DNA of 64,000 bases from contig NC_091281.1 in assembly GCF_042100115.1 (NCBI RefSeq), positions 744,001 through 808,000 on the forward strand. The letters are read 5' to 3'. Within the stretch, counting starts at the first letter, position 1; the number at the start of each line of letters is the position of its first letter. A program made the translations under genes and the position numbers. Below the pieces are notes generated by a model. It saw nothing but the letters and a program-made list of their open reading frames with translations. It had not been told where the DNA came from and ran no database searches. Source of the stretch: Alternaria dauci (lineage: Eukaryota; Ascomycota; Dothideomycetes; Pleosporales; Pleosporaceae). Of the stretch, positions 1 through 11,023 are shown piece after piece.

Positions 1-226
1 CCTACACTACATCTTTATCTTTTTCACAGTCTGCTCCGGTCTAAGCTTGTCTTTGACATTCTGGGTTGGTAACACCAGTCTGAAAGCACCCAAAAAGCTG
101 GACGAGGAAGCAGCACAGCGGACAACATCGCCAGATGAGCCTCAACAAGAAGTCATCCATGGCCAAGATGTTGAGACAGAGGAAAAGATGTCTGATGAGA
201 AATCGAGGGTGGGAGAAGCCGTATAG
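1..226 (+). CDS. 3' end of a probable membrane protein gene, cut by window edge
   Basis: An open frame runs from base 2 to a TAG at 224-226. The first roughly 25 residues are strongly hydrophobic and could be the last membrane helix. They are followed by a charged, Glu/Lys-rich tail of about 50 residues that looks cytosolic. This layout is common for the C-terminus of fungal transporters, but no family motif is visible and I do not assign one. A pyrimidine-rich stretch ending in CACAG at 25-29 could be an intron acceptor, in which case the last exon starts at 30; the frame is open either way. Its position beside a ureide/nucleobase-type catabolic cluster makes a transporter attractive, but that is only inference. 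Confidence 0.45.
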   Translation, partial: LHYIFIFFTVCSGLSLSLTFWVGNTSLKAPKKLDEEAAQRTTSPDEPQQEVIHGQDVETEEKMSDEKSRVGEAV

Positions 227-988
227 CAAGCAACATCTGCTCAAGTCGAGCAACTACATAGCGGAAAAACGAGATACACAGCCTAGGCATCGAATTACTA
301 AAGCACTTGTGTATTAAATCGAAGGGTTTCTGTGATACCCCAATTTTAGTGTATTATAAACCACCCTCAATCATGCCCTTCTTCGGCACCTTCCATAACT
401 CGTCCCGATCAAGCCAGTGAAGCGATTGCGATTGCATTGAAACATCCGGAGAATGTGGAGCAGCGACATCGGAACACGGGCACGAATGTTCTTAGCTGTA
501 GCTCTCGTTACTCACAATCAAATTACCAAAAATTTGTCCTCAGATTAACCTGGGCTTTTCCCTTGGTATGCCGACATAGGTAGGTCCTGCCCAGGTGTGC
601 AGCCCCACAAAGGTCGGTCGTTATCGGCGACGTCGGATTGGCCTGTCCGCTCACTCCAACGATCCCCCTCACGGCGATGTTCCGCATACGGTTCCTTCCA
701 AGCCGATAACTACTCCATCGTTCTGATAACACTGCAGTGGGTCGCATTCGGCCGCAATCATGACATCGCATCGTAAGGCACGGCAAGGCCTGGGATGTCG
801 CCGATTACGTGAAGGCGTCACGGATGAGAATGGCCGATAGCTTGGTAGGCGATGAGCAATGGCTGTTGCGAGATGCTCCGCTGATGGTACATATATGTAT
901 GCGTCGCGAAGCGTAAGTGTTATCTACGTCAAATCTAGTACATTATCTATTACCAGATCTTACTTCTCAATTTCCAAATATTCTCATC
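227..988. other. Intergenic region upstream of the PuuE-like gene
   Basis: No coding potential that I can support. It holds the 3' flank of the left-edge gene and the promoter of the PuuE-like gene. Its right half is rich in GATA-factor type sites, listed separately. Confidence 0.6.
621..840. promoter_or_regulatory. Cluster of four HGATAR sites and a CGG-N10-CCG repeat in the PuuE-like promoter
   Basis: TTATCG at 621-626, CGATAA at 704-709, TGATAA at 724-729 and CGATAG at 835-840 match HGATAR, the motif bound by AreA/NIT2-type nitrogen regulators in filamentous ascomycetes. CGG at 634-636 and CCG at 647-649 form an inverted repeat with a 10-base spacer, the type of site bound by Zn2Cys6 dimers. 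The gene downstream starts at 989. The motifs are seen directly; binding is inferred, and single GATA motifs are common by chance. Confidence 0.45.
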
Positions 989-2032
989 ATGCCTGAAGTT
1001 TACGCAGCACCGCCTGATTATGCCTTTCCACGCGAATTCAAAGGTTACGGCGAGAAGGGTCTTCAAGGCTTGAAATGGCCCAACAATGCCAAGATTGCTG
1101 TGTCTTTTGTCATCAACTATGAGGAGGTAAGTTATCGCCTAGTTACTCTCCACTGTTGAAACGTCATTAACGTACCAAAGGGTGGCGAACGTTCTGTGAT
1201 GAAAGGCGACGGAGTTTCTGAAATCAACCTCCGCGAATACCCAGCGCAGCACAGAATCAACGAGCGCGACTACAGCGGCGAATCAGAATTTGAATATGGT
1301 TCCCGTCGCGGCTGGTGGCGTATCTTCAAGCTCTTCAACGATTACAAGATGAAGTTTACCCTCTACGCTGTCGGCTCAGCCGTAGAAGAACAACCAGAGG
1401 CCGTCATTCGAAGCGTGGAAGAAGGCCATGATATTGCATCTCATGCCTACCGCTGGATAGATCACGCCAATCTCTCCGTCGAGGCTGAGAAACAGCACAT
1501 CAGAGATGGTATCACGTCACTGAAGAAGCTTGCTGGTTATGCACCAAAGGGATGGTACTATGGTCGTCCATCACCACAGAGCAGAGCTCTGATTCCGCTC
1601 GTATATGAGGAAATGGGTGAAGAACTTCTGTGGGCTAGCGACACATACGCCGACGATCTTCCTTACTGGACCGATCTGCCTCAAGAGCGTGGTAGCGCAA
1701 ACCCTAAAGGTTGCCTGATGGTTCCCTACAGCTACGACTGCAACGACTTCAAATTCCACTGCCAAGGAACTGGGTTTCGTAGCTCCGGAGCTTTCTATGA
1801 GCACTTGAAGAACGCTTTCGATGTGCTGTACGAGGAAGGTGAAGCGGGTGAGCCAAAAATGATGACCATCGGGCTGCATTGCCGCATCGTTGGTAGACCA
1901 GGAAGGTTCAAGGCACTTCAAGACTTTGTGAAGTACATCTCAGAAAAGGAAGGCGTTTGGGTTGCGACTCGGACTCAGATAGCAGAGTCGTTTAGGGAAC
2001 AGTTCCCTTACAAGAAGGGTCAGCTTGCATAG
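989..2032 (+). CDS. PuuE-type allantoinase-like protein (polysaccharide deacetylase fold)
   Basis: Two exons, 989-1126 and 1181-2032, joined in phase 0 across a GTAAGT...AAAG intron of 54 bp, give 329 aa, close to the usual ~310 aa of the family. The sequence follows the PuuE branch of NodB-type hydrolases: a long N-terminal lead ending in a GWWRIFKLF-like stretch, the first beta strand FTLYAVG at ~105-111, the HDIASHAYRW motif at ~129-138, and a C-terminal LHCRIVGRPGR motif near residue 278 typical of PuuE rather than chitin deacetylases. Bacterial PuuE is a metal-independent allantoinase opening allantoin to allantoate. No signal peptide is visible, so a cytosolic enzyme is likely. The adjacent Fur-type permease and amidase support ureide or nucleobase catabolism. 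The substrate is not proven: some annotations call such proteins chitin deacetylases, which the missing secretion signal argues against. Confidence 0.85.
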
Positions 2033-2131
2033 ATAGTCAATAAGAAGTTGTTCAAAGTCAAATTTAGGTCATCTTGGACACACGGAAGGATTTGATGGTT
2101 GTGATTATGAAGGTAGAGGCTATGACGTTGC

Positions 2132-4842
2132 CTATCTATACTCTCCAAAGTTCCATTGACTGCCATCCATCATACCGCGGCTATCCATCTGCATCGCTGC
2201 ATCTTGGATTGGATCTACCCCATAAAACCCAGAACCATCGTAAGCATCCCAGCTCACCTGAGTCTGGTTTTGACCCAGGCCATCGAATCGCATCGTTGCA
2301 CTTGCTGCGGACGTCGTATCATCGCTTACCATTTCGTTGAACATACGCCACCCTTGCCATCCGCCGGGGGCCTCTTCGTCCACTTCCATGAAAGCCTCTT
2401 TCACGGCGTCCGTGACCATGTGCGACATGGTAGGTTTGTTGCTGTGCGTTGGAAGTTGTGACGCTTGTCCGCGACTCTCTCGTCGACTCCGCGGCGTCAT
2501 ACCAGGCTCTGCATCCATGTCGAGCTGCAACGGTCGCGACCCGTTACCGTGCATCGTCGTAGTAGGCGCCGTGTTCACGATCGTCTTGAACAAGCTTCCG
2601 GATAATGCGTCGAAGATGTCGCGATATTTGACGGCACCTGGCCACTTCTCGCCGAAGATAGTCAGGATCTGCGAGCAGGCCCGTGTCGCCTCTAGAACAT
2701 CGTAGGAGAAGAGAGATCGATCCCGCCAAATGCAGTACACCAGTGTCAAGCCAGCCACAAAGCACGAATGGAGGGAGATCATGGTGTATGTCAGTGTACG
2801 GTTCTGACTCAATCGCTTGTATGCGTTACAAACACAGGCCGCTGAGCGCGCACAAGTGATAAAGCGCATGTCTGATGTGTCAAGTGTTGGAAGAAAGACT
2901 GTGAAAAGGAACAGCACTGCTTTGTGGTACTGAACACCATAGAAGTCTCGGGCGTCAAGATATGCGCTTTCCGGGTCGTACATCCAGGTGATCTTGTTTT
3001 CCTTCTTCGGTGTCTGTGGATACGTTCGTAGCCATTCGTCCAGGTCGCTCCGAATGGCAGCCATTTTTCGGTCAAGTTTGGCCCGCTGTTCCGGTGTTCC
3101 GTTGAAGACATCTCTATCAACGCGAAATACAGCCTTATGGATGCGTGACTGGATCTGGTCAAGCTTGATGATGTGTATGAAAGGCTCGATATTGGACCAC
3201 TGGGCTTTGTCCGAATCTGGAACTTCCGAATGCGTCAAAGTATAGAACTCGGGACTAGTGCTGGGAAGCTTTTCAACACGTCAGCGAGCACACCATAATT
3301 TGGTTGGGCAACAGAACCTCGACGTTGATGTCTCTGTCTGCAATCGCGAACGCTCTCCCAAGGACAATGCTAGTCACTCTGTCAAGACAGTAGCATGCCC
3401 AAAAATTGCCTAGATGTAGGTGTGCGGAGTCAGTGCATGTCTCACGTGCAGTTCGTACATAGAAATCTACTTACGTCGCCGAATTTCTGCATCCCTTGCA
3501 TGCTCAGGTGAGTCCCTCACCGTCTTCTTCCTGTGCAAGCCCATCTCGATGCACACGGAGGTTGCAAATCGGATCTGAGACCAGGCGCCTGCCCCGTAAG
3601 GCGATCTCTGGCCGTGTACTCCAAGCAAGATGAGGAATTGTACCGTCGCAAGGTTGTGCTGATCTAAGATGTAGTCCATTGGCTCGGTAGCTGCGACAAG
3701 ATGATGCTGCGACCTGTGAGTTTCATAGCTTAGTCCGTGCTAGTCAGCCTTACCTCAGAATCTACACCGCAAGGCTTTCGTGTCAAAGACAGGAAGCGGG
3801 CAGTTATGGCATATATCAAGTGGAACATGCTTCGTTCAATGATAGTCAGGGCGCCTCGAACGAATTGCTTTTCGAAAAGTTTTGTGTAAACCACACGATC
3901 TAGCAACGGCCAGCGCGTGTGTATGCGTTCGAAGAAGACGTCAAACAACATACGAGCCTGCTGCCGATCCGGAAAGTCGGCGCTGGTCTCATCGGAATTA
4001 GTAGACTCGGGAGGAGCAGGTGGTCTCGAAGTTCCCATAGCCTGGCATGTTTGGGTCACGGGTTGAGTAACTGCTCTCTTGCCAGAACTTCGGAAAATGG
4101 AGGACTGGATGATGCGAGCAATGGTGGCACCGGAACTAGAGCCAACATAGTAAGGCTCTGATGTTGTATCTGTGGTTCCAGATGCGCACAAAGACAGGTA
4201 GGCAACGCCGTCCACGAGCGAGGTCCGGTCCTCACCCTCAAGATCCTCAGAGAAACAGTCTTCTCGGGATTCGCTGCGCGATATACTGGGCTGGAGCTGG
4301 AGAACCAGAGGGGGTTCTTCAACATCCATAGAAGACGTGTGCTGTAGAGTCTCTGGGCCATTGTCATAGTGGTCCTCAGCATGATCGGGGAGGCGGGCCT
4401 CAAGAAAGGCGATTCGTTCTTCTAAAGCATTGATATAGCTGAGGGGTCAGAAGCAGATCGTAGGTATGCTGATGACCACGGGATGAACCTACACAGACTT
4501 GCCGCCAGGGTACTGAGGACGAATAGTCCTTTCGTACGCGCAAGCTACGCCAGCTCGCTGGCACGATCTGCACACTGGACGTGCACCATCACACTACATC
4601 ATCTTTAGCCCATACTCTCGCAGCAGGCATTGTGCGGCGTGACGTACACGCTGCTTTCTCCTCTTGCATCTTGAGCATGCCAAGGCCACGCGAGACTTCC
4701 TGGTTGCAGCAGATGGAGGGCTCGTGGCGTTCGACCGAGCTTGAGCAGCGGAATTCGATATCGGTACTGGATCCGCTGTCGAACCTATCACCCCCTGGCT
4801 GGTAGAGGGGCTTACAGGGCTCTCTGGGTAGGATTGCAACAT
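2132..4842 (-). CDS. Zn2Cys6 fungal-specific transcription factor
   Basis: Reading the minus strand, exons are 4842-4648, 4593-4493, 4438-3754, 3706-3475, 3409-3313 and 3260-2132, giving 812 aa. The start is the first ATG (4840-4842); the frame is open further upstream but only from a GTG. The N-terminus carries a complete binuclear zinc cluster with Cys at about 56, 59, 66, 73, 76 and 83, split by intron 1 after the second Cys. A short coiled-coil linker (YINALEERIAFLEARL) follows at ~100-115, then the fungal_trans middle homology domain, including motifs such as RNFWACYCLDR. The sixth exon's donor (GTTGCC at 3312) is weak but a CTGAC branch point supports it. The gene lies tail-to-tail with the PuuE-like gene and head-to-head with the permease, so it probably regulates this cluster. 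Its inducer is unknown. Confidence 0.85.
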
Positions 4843-5404
4843 GACCTCGTCGTCGAGAGTATGGCAAGGAAACGACAGCCCTGCAGCTTTCGGCTCGAAC
4901 GCATACCGTCTGGCTCCATATTTCTCCACGCGCGATATTGCATTGAAGAGATGGGATGTATGAGCCGACGTGTATCTTATCGCGGATTGTCCGGAACAGG
5001 TTAGGGCAACACATCACGTGGCCTTATCTCGGTTGCAATCATCCGTTGCGGTTCGGGGCTCGAAAGATTACAGAAGAACTACGCCCCAACAAGAAACATA
5101 TCGGAGCTACACAGCGTCCTCCTATCTTTACCCCTGCTGTTTACCTCATGTTACGCGCTCCCGTAAGGCTTGAGGAGAGCTGATGCGCGCATGGCAATAT
5201 GGTCGGCTAAAAACTCGCCGAAAGAGGCTTCCCCAGAAGCCATGGCTTTGGTCAATCGAGGTCCGATATGCTTGTGATACGTGAATCATCTGGAGTTGGC
5301 ACAAGGTCCGATCGACATATGAGAAACCATGGCCCGCCAACGTGGAGAGGGTTTGAGAGGCTGTCCACGTCTAGTAGTCAATCACACCAGCCCACTACAG
5401 CACT
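4843..5404. promoter_or_regulatory. Bidirectional promoter between the Zn2Cys6 regulator and the permease
   Basis: This 562-bp spacer separates two divergent start codons. It contains HGATAR motifs on the minus strand at 4977-4982 (TTATCG) and 5024-5029 (TTATCT), and a TCGG/CCGA inverted repeat at 5203-5206 and 5218-5221 with an 11-base spacer. Such an arrangement would allow nitrogen control and feedback by the regulator on itself and the permease; that is inference from motifs. Confidence 0.45.
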
Positions 5405-7263
5405 ATGGGAAGAGTTCAGTTTCTGACCAAGGACCGGTTCGCAGCACCCTTCCGCTCCAAGGAGGCCTTTGTCGACTTCATCAAAGCCCCACAAGGCAAT
5501 GACGGCCACGTTCCAATTGGCGACGAAAGATGGTCCAACAAAGATCTTGAGCCAACGCCAGTCGAACAGAGAACTTGGACCTGGTGAGTACCCTCAAGTA
5601 CGTCTAACATGGAGCGTCCTCTGACAGATGAAGGTTTAATCTACCGCTATACTGGTTTTCCAACCAGTTTTCCCTCGTCGGCTGGAATACCGGCTCCGCT
5701 CTCGTAGCCGTCGGCCTAACATGGCAACAATCCTTCGTATCGGCCTGCATTGGCTCTTTCCTTGCTGCGGTCGTCGTCGTTCTTATGGCTCGGCCAGGCG
5801 TTAAGTATCACATTGGATTTCCTGTGATTGCACGCGCAGTGATGGGCATGTACGGCTCCTACTTCTTCGTTTTCATCCGAGCCATTGTGTGCATCATCTG
5901 GTACGGCATTCAAACCTTCTACGCCGGTAACATCCTTTCGGTGATGCTCCGTTGCATCTTCGGTAGCTCTTGGCAAAACTTTACGAACACACTCTCTCCT
6001 ACTGCGAGCGTCACCTCAAAGCAGCTTTTGGCCTTTTTCATGGCCTGGTTGATGGAGTTCCCGTTCATGTGGGTCCATCCTAGGCACATTCACTACATCT
6101 TCACTGCGAAAGGGTTCATTATGCCAATTGCGGCTTTTGCAGTGTTCGGATGGTGCATGGCCAACGGAGGTGGACTCGGCGCGATGGACCTTGCTTCCGA
6201 CGAAGGCGAGCTTGCTGCCTCGGTAACTCCTCTAGGATGGAGCATTATGGCCGGCATCAATACCATCTTCGGCTCCCTCTCGCCTATGCTGGTCAACCAG
6301 CCTGATCTTTCTCGATACTGCAAAAAGCCTCGAGATGCTGGTGTAAGCCAGGGCATTAGTGTCTTCGTGTCCTCCATTATCGTGTTCTTCCTGGGCATGG
6401 CCTCGACGACTTCCATGCAGTCAGCATACGGCGTCGCCTACTGGAATATCTGGGACCTCTTCGAGGCTATTCTCGATCGCCATTTCGGCGCTGGTGCGCG
6501 TGCAGGTATCTTCTTCGCTGCTCTAGCATTCTATCTTGGAGTTTTCGCGACGAACTTTGGAGCAAACTCCATTCCGTTTGGAAGTGACATGACTGGTCTC
6601 TTCCCAAAATGGCTTACCATTCGTCGTGGCCAAGTGCTTTGCGCCATCCTTGGTGTAGTCGTGCAGCCATGGCAGTTGATGAAGAATGCTTCAGCCTTCT
6701 TGAGGTAAGGTCCCAATCAAGTTTCGTATTGATTATACTGACATTTGACAAGCTTCTTGGGTTCCTACAACATCTTCATGGCACCTCTTTGCGGCGTCAT
6801 CATCGTTGATTATTTCATCGCGCGAAAGGGAAACATACACGTTCCATCTTGCTACGATGGTAGAAAGACAGGCCTCTACTGGTTCTGGTCCGGTGTGAAC
6901 TGGAGCGGCGTGGCGGCATGGCTACTTGGTACTACTATGGGTATCCCAGGTCTCATCGGCCAGTACGAGCCGCAGATCATATCGGCAGCTGCGCAAAACA
7001 TGTACCGTATGGGCTGGCTGTTGACCTTCTTCACGGCAGTGATCATTTATTACGTCCTCACTTTCGTCGTCAAACCTCGAGTATTCCCAGTCGGACGAGA
7101 AAGCACGCCGTTCAAACGGGAATGGCTAGCGAATGAGGGCCGCGAGGGTTTCTTCGACGGAGACAGAGACGGTGGAGAGATTTATGCCGCTGCAACGCCT
7201 CCCATGACTGATGGGGGAGACGACGTTGAGATTGGCGAGAAGTCACCCAAGGTCACCTTCTAG
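5405..7263 (+). CDS. NCS1 permease, Fur type (uracil/allantoin/uridine-like)
   Basis: Three exons, 5405-5583, 5634-6704 and 6753-7263, encode 586 aa with about twelve hydrophobic segments, as expected for nucleobase:cation symporter-1 proteins. The Fur-subfamily signatures are visible: an RTWTW stretch before TM1, YHIGFPVIARA in the region of TM2-3, a PWQLMKNASAFL segment, and FLGSYNIFMAPLCGV followed by DYF and RKGN. These transporters move uracil, allantoin, uridine or related hydantoins and purines with protons across the plasma membrane. Intron 1 must use the acceptor ending at 5633: an AG six bases earlier gives an immediate TGA. The next gene is the amidase in the same orientation, so uptake and hydrolysis of the same compound are likely coupled. 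Specificity within Fur cannot be read from sequence alone. Confidence 0.9.
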
Positions 7264-7799
7264 ATCTAGAGAAGCGAGAAGTAATGTGGTAGAACTAAAT
7301 TTGTATCCGAGCATCTCCATAACTGAACTTCAAATCACATCTTCTGTGAAGCAATCGTGAAACTATCTTTGCAGCCACATCAGAACGTGTGTAAGACTCT
7401 TTGACAGGCTAACAGATTCAGAAGCCACTTCTTCCCGTGCTTCACAATTGGCTGATCACTTGGAGTTCCGATCGGAACCGGCGTTCCGAAAAAGTGGGAT
7501 GCCGTTATCGGCTCTCGCTGTGAGTACCTTACCCTTGTAAGACAAGTATCTGGCTATCGCGATCAGCGGGCCTACACGGGACATGTAATAGCTGCCTGTT
7601 ATGGTGCGGGTCAGTTGAGCCGATGGCATCGTTACCGCGTTGTTGCCTCCGGCATCTAATGACGCAGCAACCTTTACGGCTCATAGAGACCACGTCTTCA
7701 ACCTTCTCTTCATAACATCGCGAAAGACCTCGATTGTCGCATACCTACATAGCAGCAGCAGCTACATATAGGCAGCTCGGTCACAGAACTCACAAGACC
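7264..7799. promoter_or_regulatory. Amidase upstream region with GATA and CGG/CCG sites
   Basis: Intergenic, no gene seen. It contains a perfect 14-bp palindrome at 7465-7478 (GTTCCGATCGGAAC), overlapping a TCGG-N10-CCGA inverted repeat (7472-7475 and 7486-7489), plus HGATAR motifs on the minus strand at 7505-7510 and 7554-7559. The same motif classes occur upstream of the PuuE-like gene and the permease. Confidence 0.45.
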
Positions 7800-9220
7800 A
7801 TGGGTTCCGATCTCTACAGGCTCACAGCCAGCGAAATCTCGGCCAAGATCAAAGCAGGCGAAACTTCAGTCGAAGAATACGCAAAATCACTTCTCGAGCG
7901 CATTAAATCGCGCGATGAAGCCGTTCAAGCATGGGCATACCTTGATCCCGAGTACGTTATCAAGAAGGCGAAAACGCTTGATGCCATTCCAGCAGCTGAG
8001 CGGGGGCCACTGCATGGCGTTGCCATTGCCGTAAAAGATGTCATCTACACCAAGGGTAAGGTACTACGATAACAGTTACGTCCGACTTGACTAATCTTCT
8101 AGATATGCCTACGCAGTTCAACTCACCCATATATGCCAATGACGCGCCGCAAGTAGATGCTGGCTCCATAGCAATACTGCGCAAGAACGGCGCACTCATT
8201 CTCGGCAAAACAACCACCACCGAGTTCGCTGCAACAACCACGGGCCCGAAAACACGGAATCCGCACGACCCGAATCGTACCCCTGGTGGCTCTTCATCCG
8301 GATCCGGAGCCGCAGTGGGCGATTTCCAAGCGCCTATTGGCCTGGGTACGCAGACTGGTGGCAGTACCATTCGTCCTGGCTCATACAATGGCATCTACGC
8401 CCTCAAGCCCACATGGAACTCTATAACCCGCGAAGGCCAAAAGATCTACTCGCTGATTTTGGATACACTTGGCCTTTACGCACGCAGCGTGGCTGACCTA
8501 GAACTCCTCGCTGATACCTTTGCCATTCACGATGATGCTCCGCCTCCAACAGGCTTCACAGTGAAAGGTGCGAAATTCGCCTTTCTCAAGACGATGGTGT
8601 GGCCAAATGTCGGCCCTGGCACAACCGCCGCACTTGACAAAGCTGTCTCACTCCTTCGTGCGCATGGAGCTGAGGTTGAAGAAATCGACCTCCCAGCGCA
8701 TTTGAATGAGTTGCCGAACTGGCACGCGACAGTACTCAACTCTGACGGCCGAACTGCATTTCTGCCAGAGTACACGGTGGCCAAGGACAAGATCTCGGAA
8801 CAGCTTGTGGGCCATGTTGAGAACAGCGGAAAGATCTCGCGCAAAGCGCAACTTGAAGCCTTTGACGAGATTGCAGCAGCAAGACCAGTCGTGGACGATA
8901 TACTTGGCAAATACGATGCCGTACTTACGCCGAGTGTGCCAGATGAGGCGCCGCTGGGGATTGAGAAGACGGGAAGTGCGGCTTTTTGTTTGATCTGGAC
9001 GGTAAGTTATGCTGTGAGCTAGCAGAGTGAAACCTGGCTAATACGCGTATAGGCACTGCATACACCAGTGGTGAACGTTCCAGGATTCAAAGGCGAGAAT
9101 GGAATGCCAATCGGCGTATCACTTGTGGCGCCTCGCTACCATGACAGACGACTGCTCGCTGTAAGCAAAAAGGTGGGTGAGGTCTTCGAAGCTGAGGGTG
9201 GATGGAAGCATTCTGTATAG
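7800..9220 (+). CDS. Amidase-signature family hydrolase
   Basis: Exons 7800-8055, 8103-9001 and 9053-9220 encode 440 aa. The start is the first ATG of the frame in a good context (AAGACCATGG). The amidase catalytic triad can be placed: Lys79 in AVKDV, the cis-Ser149 in the GGSSSGSG loop, and the nucleophile Ser173 in GTQTGGST, with the 70- and 24-residue spacings usual for the fold. The family hydrolyses a wide range of amides and includes GatA, fatty-acid amide hydrolase, allophanate hydrolase and fungal acetamidases. At 440 aa it is shorter than acetamidase-type fungal proteins and closer to bacterial AtzF/GatA-like amidases. It follows the permease in the same direction and shares promoter motif types, so it may act on the product of the PuuE-like enzyme or on the transported compound. 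The substrate is unknown. Confidence 0.88.
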
Positions 9221-9461
9221 CTTTGTTACAATTATGAACCAACCAACGAGATCAAAGCGACCCTGGAAAATCTATGGAACGCATGTGCACGCAACATGGA
9301 CGTGGTGCTTTTTCGCGTAGAAAGTTGAATAGGAGATGGCTGCAAGGAAGCAAGGGGTGGATTACATAATGCGGCGGTCGGCGGTGGCTGCAGACAGTCG
9401 CCGATGGCTTCGTAGCTTCGCGTGTCCGACATCATCATCGCTTGCACCAAATCTCACAACC

Positions 9462-10782
9462 ATGACGCCGCGCACACGGCTGGCAGCCACTACGGCTTCC
9501 GGGCTACTGCGAAGCTCAAGACGGCTCGTAACCTCAAGACCATCCCCCCTCACTGCTGCTCTGACAGCGTGCTCGGCCCGCAGCTTCTCGCAGCTCAACT
9601 CGCTCTCCGCCACAGACCCGACCAACGTCTTCTCCTCTTTCGGCAGCTCCAGCTCCAACTCAAAGTCTGGGCTTCCCTCTTACTTCTCGTCAAGCAAGCG
9701 TCTGCCCACAAACACCGTGATCCGCTTCGTGCCGCAGCAAACAGCATGGATTGTAGAGCGCATGGGAAAGTTCAACCGCATACTCGAGCCTGGTCTTGCC
9801 GTCCTGATTCCCTTCATTGACAGGATCGCCTATGTCCGCAGTCTGAAGGAGAATGCCATTGAAATCCCCAGCCAGAGCGCCATCACAGCGGACAATGTCA
9901 CATTGGAGCTCGATGGTGTGCTTTACACCAGGGTGTTCGACGCATACAAGGCCAGGTAAGCATGCCATAGCCCAGAAGCCAAGGACAGATCTGACATGTC
10001 GCAGCTACGGTGTAGAAGACGCAGAGTATGCCATCTCCCAGCTGGCGCAAACCACGATGCGCTCCGAGATTGGTCAGCTCTCCCTCGACCATGTCCTCAA
10101 AGAACGCGCCAACCTCAACGCCAACATCACGGCCGCCATCAACGAGGCAGCACAAGACTGGGGCGTCACCTGTCTGCGATACGAGATCCGTGACATTCAC
10201 GCACCCGAACCCGTCGTCGAGGCCATGCATCGCCAAGTAACTGCCGAACGTTCAAAGCGAGCCGAGATCCTGGAATCAGAAGGTCAGAGGCAGTCTGCAA
10301 TCAACATTGCTGAAGGAAAGAAACAGTCCGTCATCCTGGCCTCTGAGGCCCTGCGGGCTGAGCAGATCAACATGGCAAACGGAGAGGCCGAAGCCATCTT
10401 GTTGAAGGCTACTGCGACTGCCAACGGCATTGACGCAGTCGCTCGCTCTATTTCTCAGGGTGGAGGCGCGGCACAGAACGCCATCTCGCTTTCCGTCGCT
10501 GAGAAGTACGTGGACGCGTTCGGCAACTTGGCCAAGGAGGGCACAAGCATTGTTGTTCCAGGCAATGTTGGCGATATGAGTGGCATGATTGCTAGCGCCA
10601 TGGCAGTATACGGCAACGTTAATGCCTCCCAAGCAAAGGCGCAGGCGTCGAAGATGGTCGACGGCGGCAGCAGTAAACAGATCCAAGAGCTCGAGAGCAA
10701 GTTGAACGATGCTGAGAACGGATCTAGCCAGATGCACAACGAGATCAACAGGGTCATGGACGAGAGGCTGACTAAGAGGTAG
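9462..10782 (+). CDS. Mitochondrial stomatin-like protein (SPFH/band 7, SLP2 type)
   Basis: Two exons, 9462-9955 and 10005-10782, give 423 aa. The N-terminus is rich in Arg, Ser and Ala with almost no acidic residues over ~45 positions, a typical mitochondrial presequence. The SPFH/band 7 domain follows from ~85, starting with TAWIVERMGKFNRILEPGL. The long alpha-helical part contains the A/E/Q-rich heptads (AERSKRAEILESEGQRQ) seen in stomatins and ends in the SLP2-type C-terminal region. In other eukaryotes SLP2 is peripheral to the inner mitochondrial membrane, binds cardiolipin and prohibitins, and scaffolds proteases and respiratory complexes. A long hydrophobic hairpin as in plasma-membrane stomatin is absent, supporting the SLP2 class. 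Confidence 0.9.
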
Positions 10783-11023
10783 CCAGTACCCTTGGATGAG
10801 GGATGACAGAGCGGCAACGCGATACGACTGTACATTATACCACGCTGTATAACTAGCAACGAACCAGCAAGCGATTGCATTAGGGTTATGGTTATTGAAT
10901 ATGGGCACGACCCAAAAACAAGCATCATTCGCGGAGTCTTCTCTCTTTCACTTTGGAACTCGACTCCTCGTACGTCTTAAGGAGATAGCGAACATAACTA
11001 CACTTGACTTTTTAACTCGAATG

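Noticed and set aside
989..2032. Secreted chitin deacetylase
   Set aside because: The fold is shared, but there is no signal peptide, and the motifs are those of the PuuE branch; the neighbours are catabolic genes.
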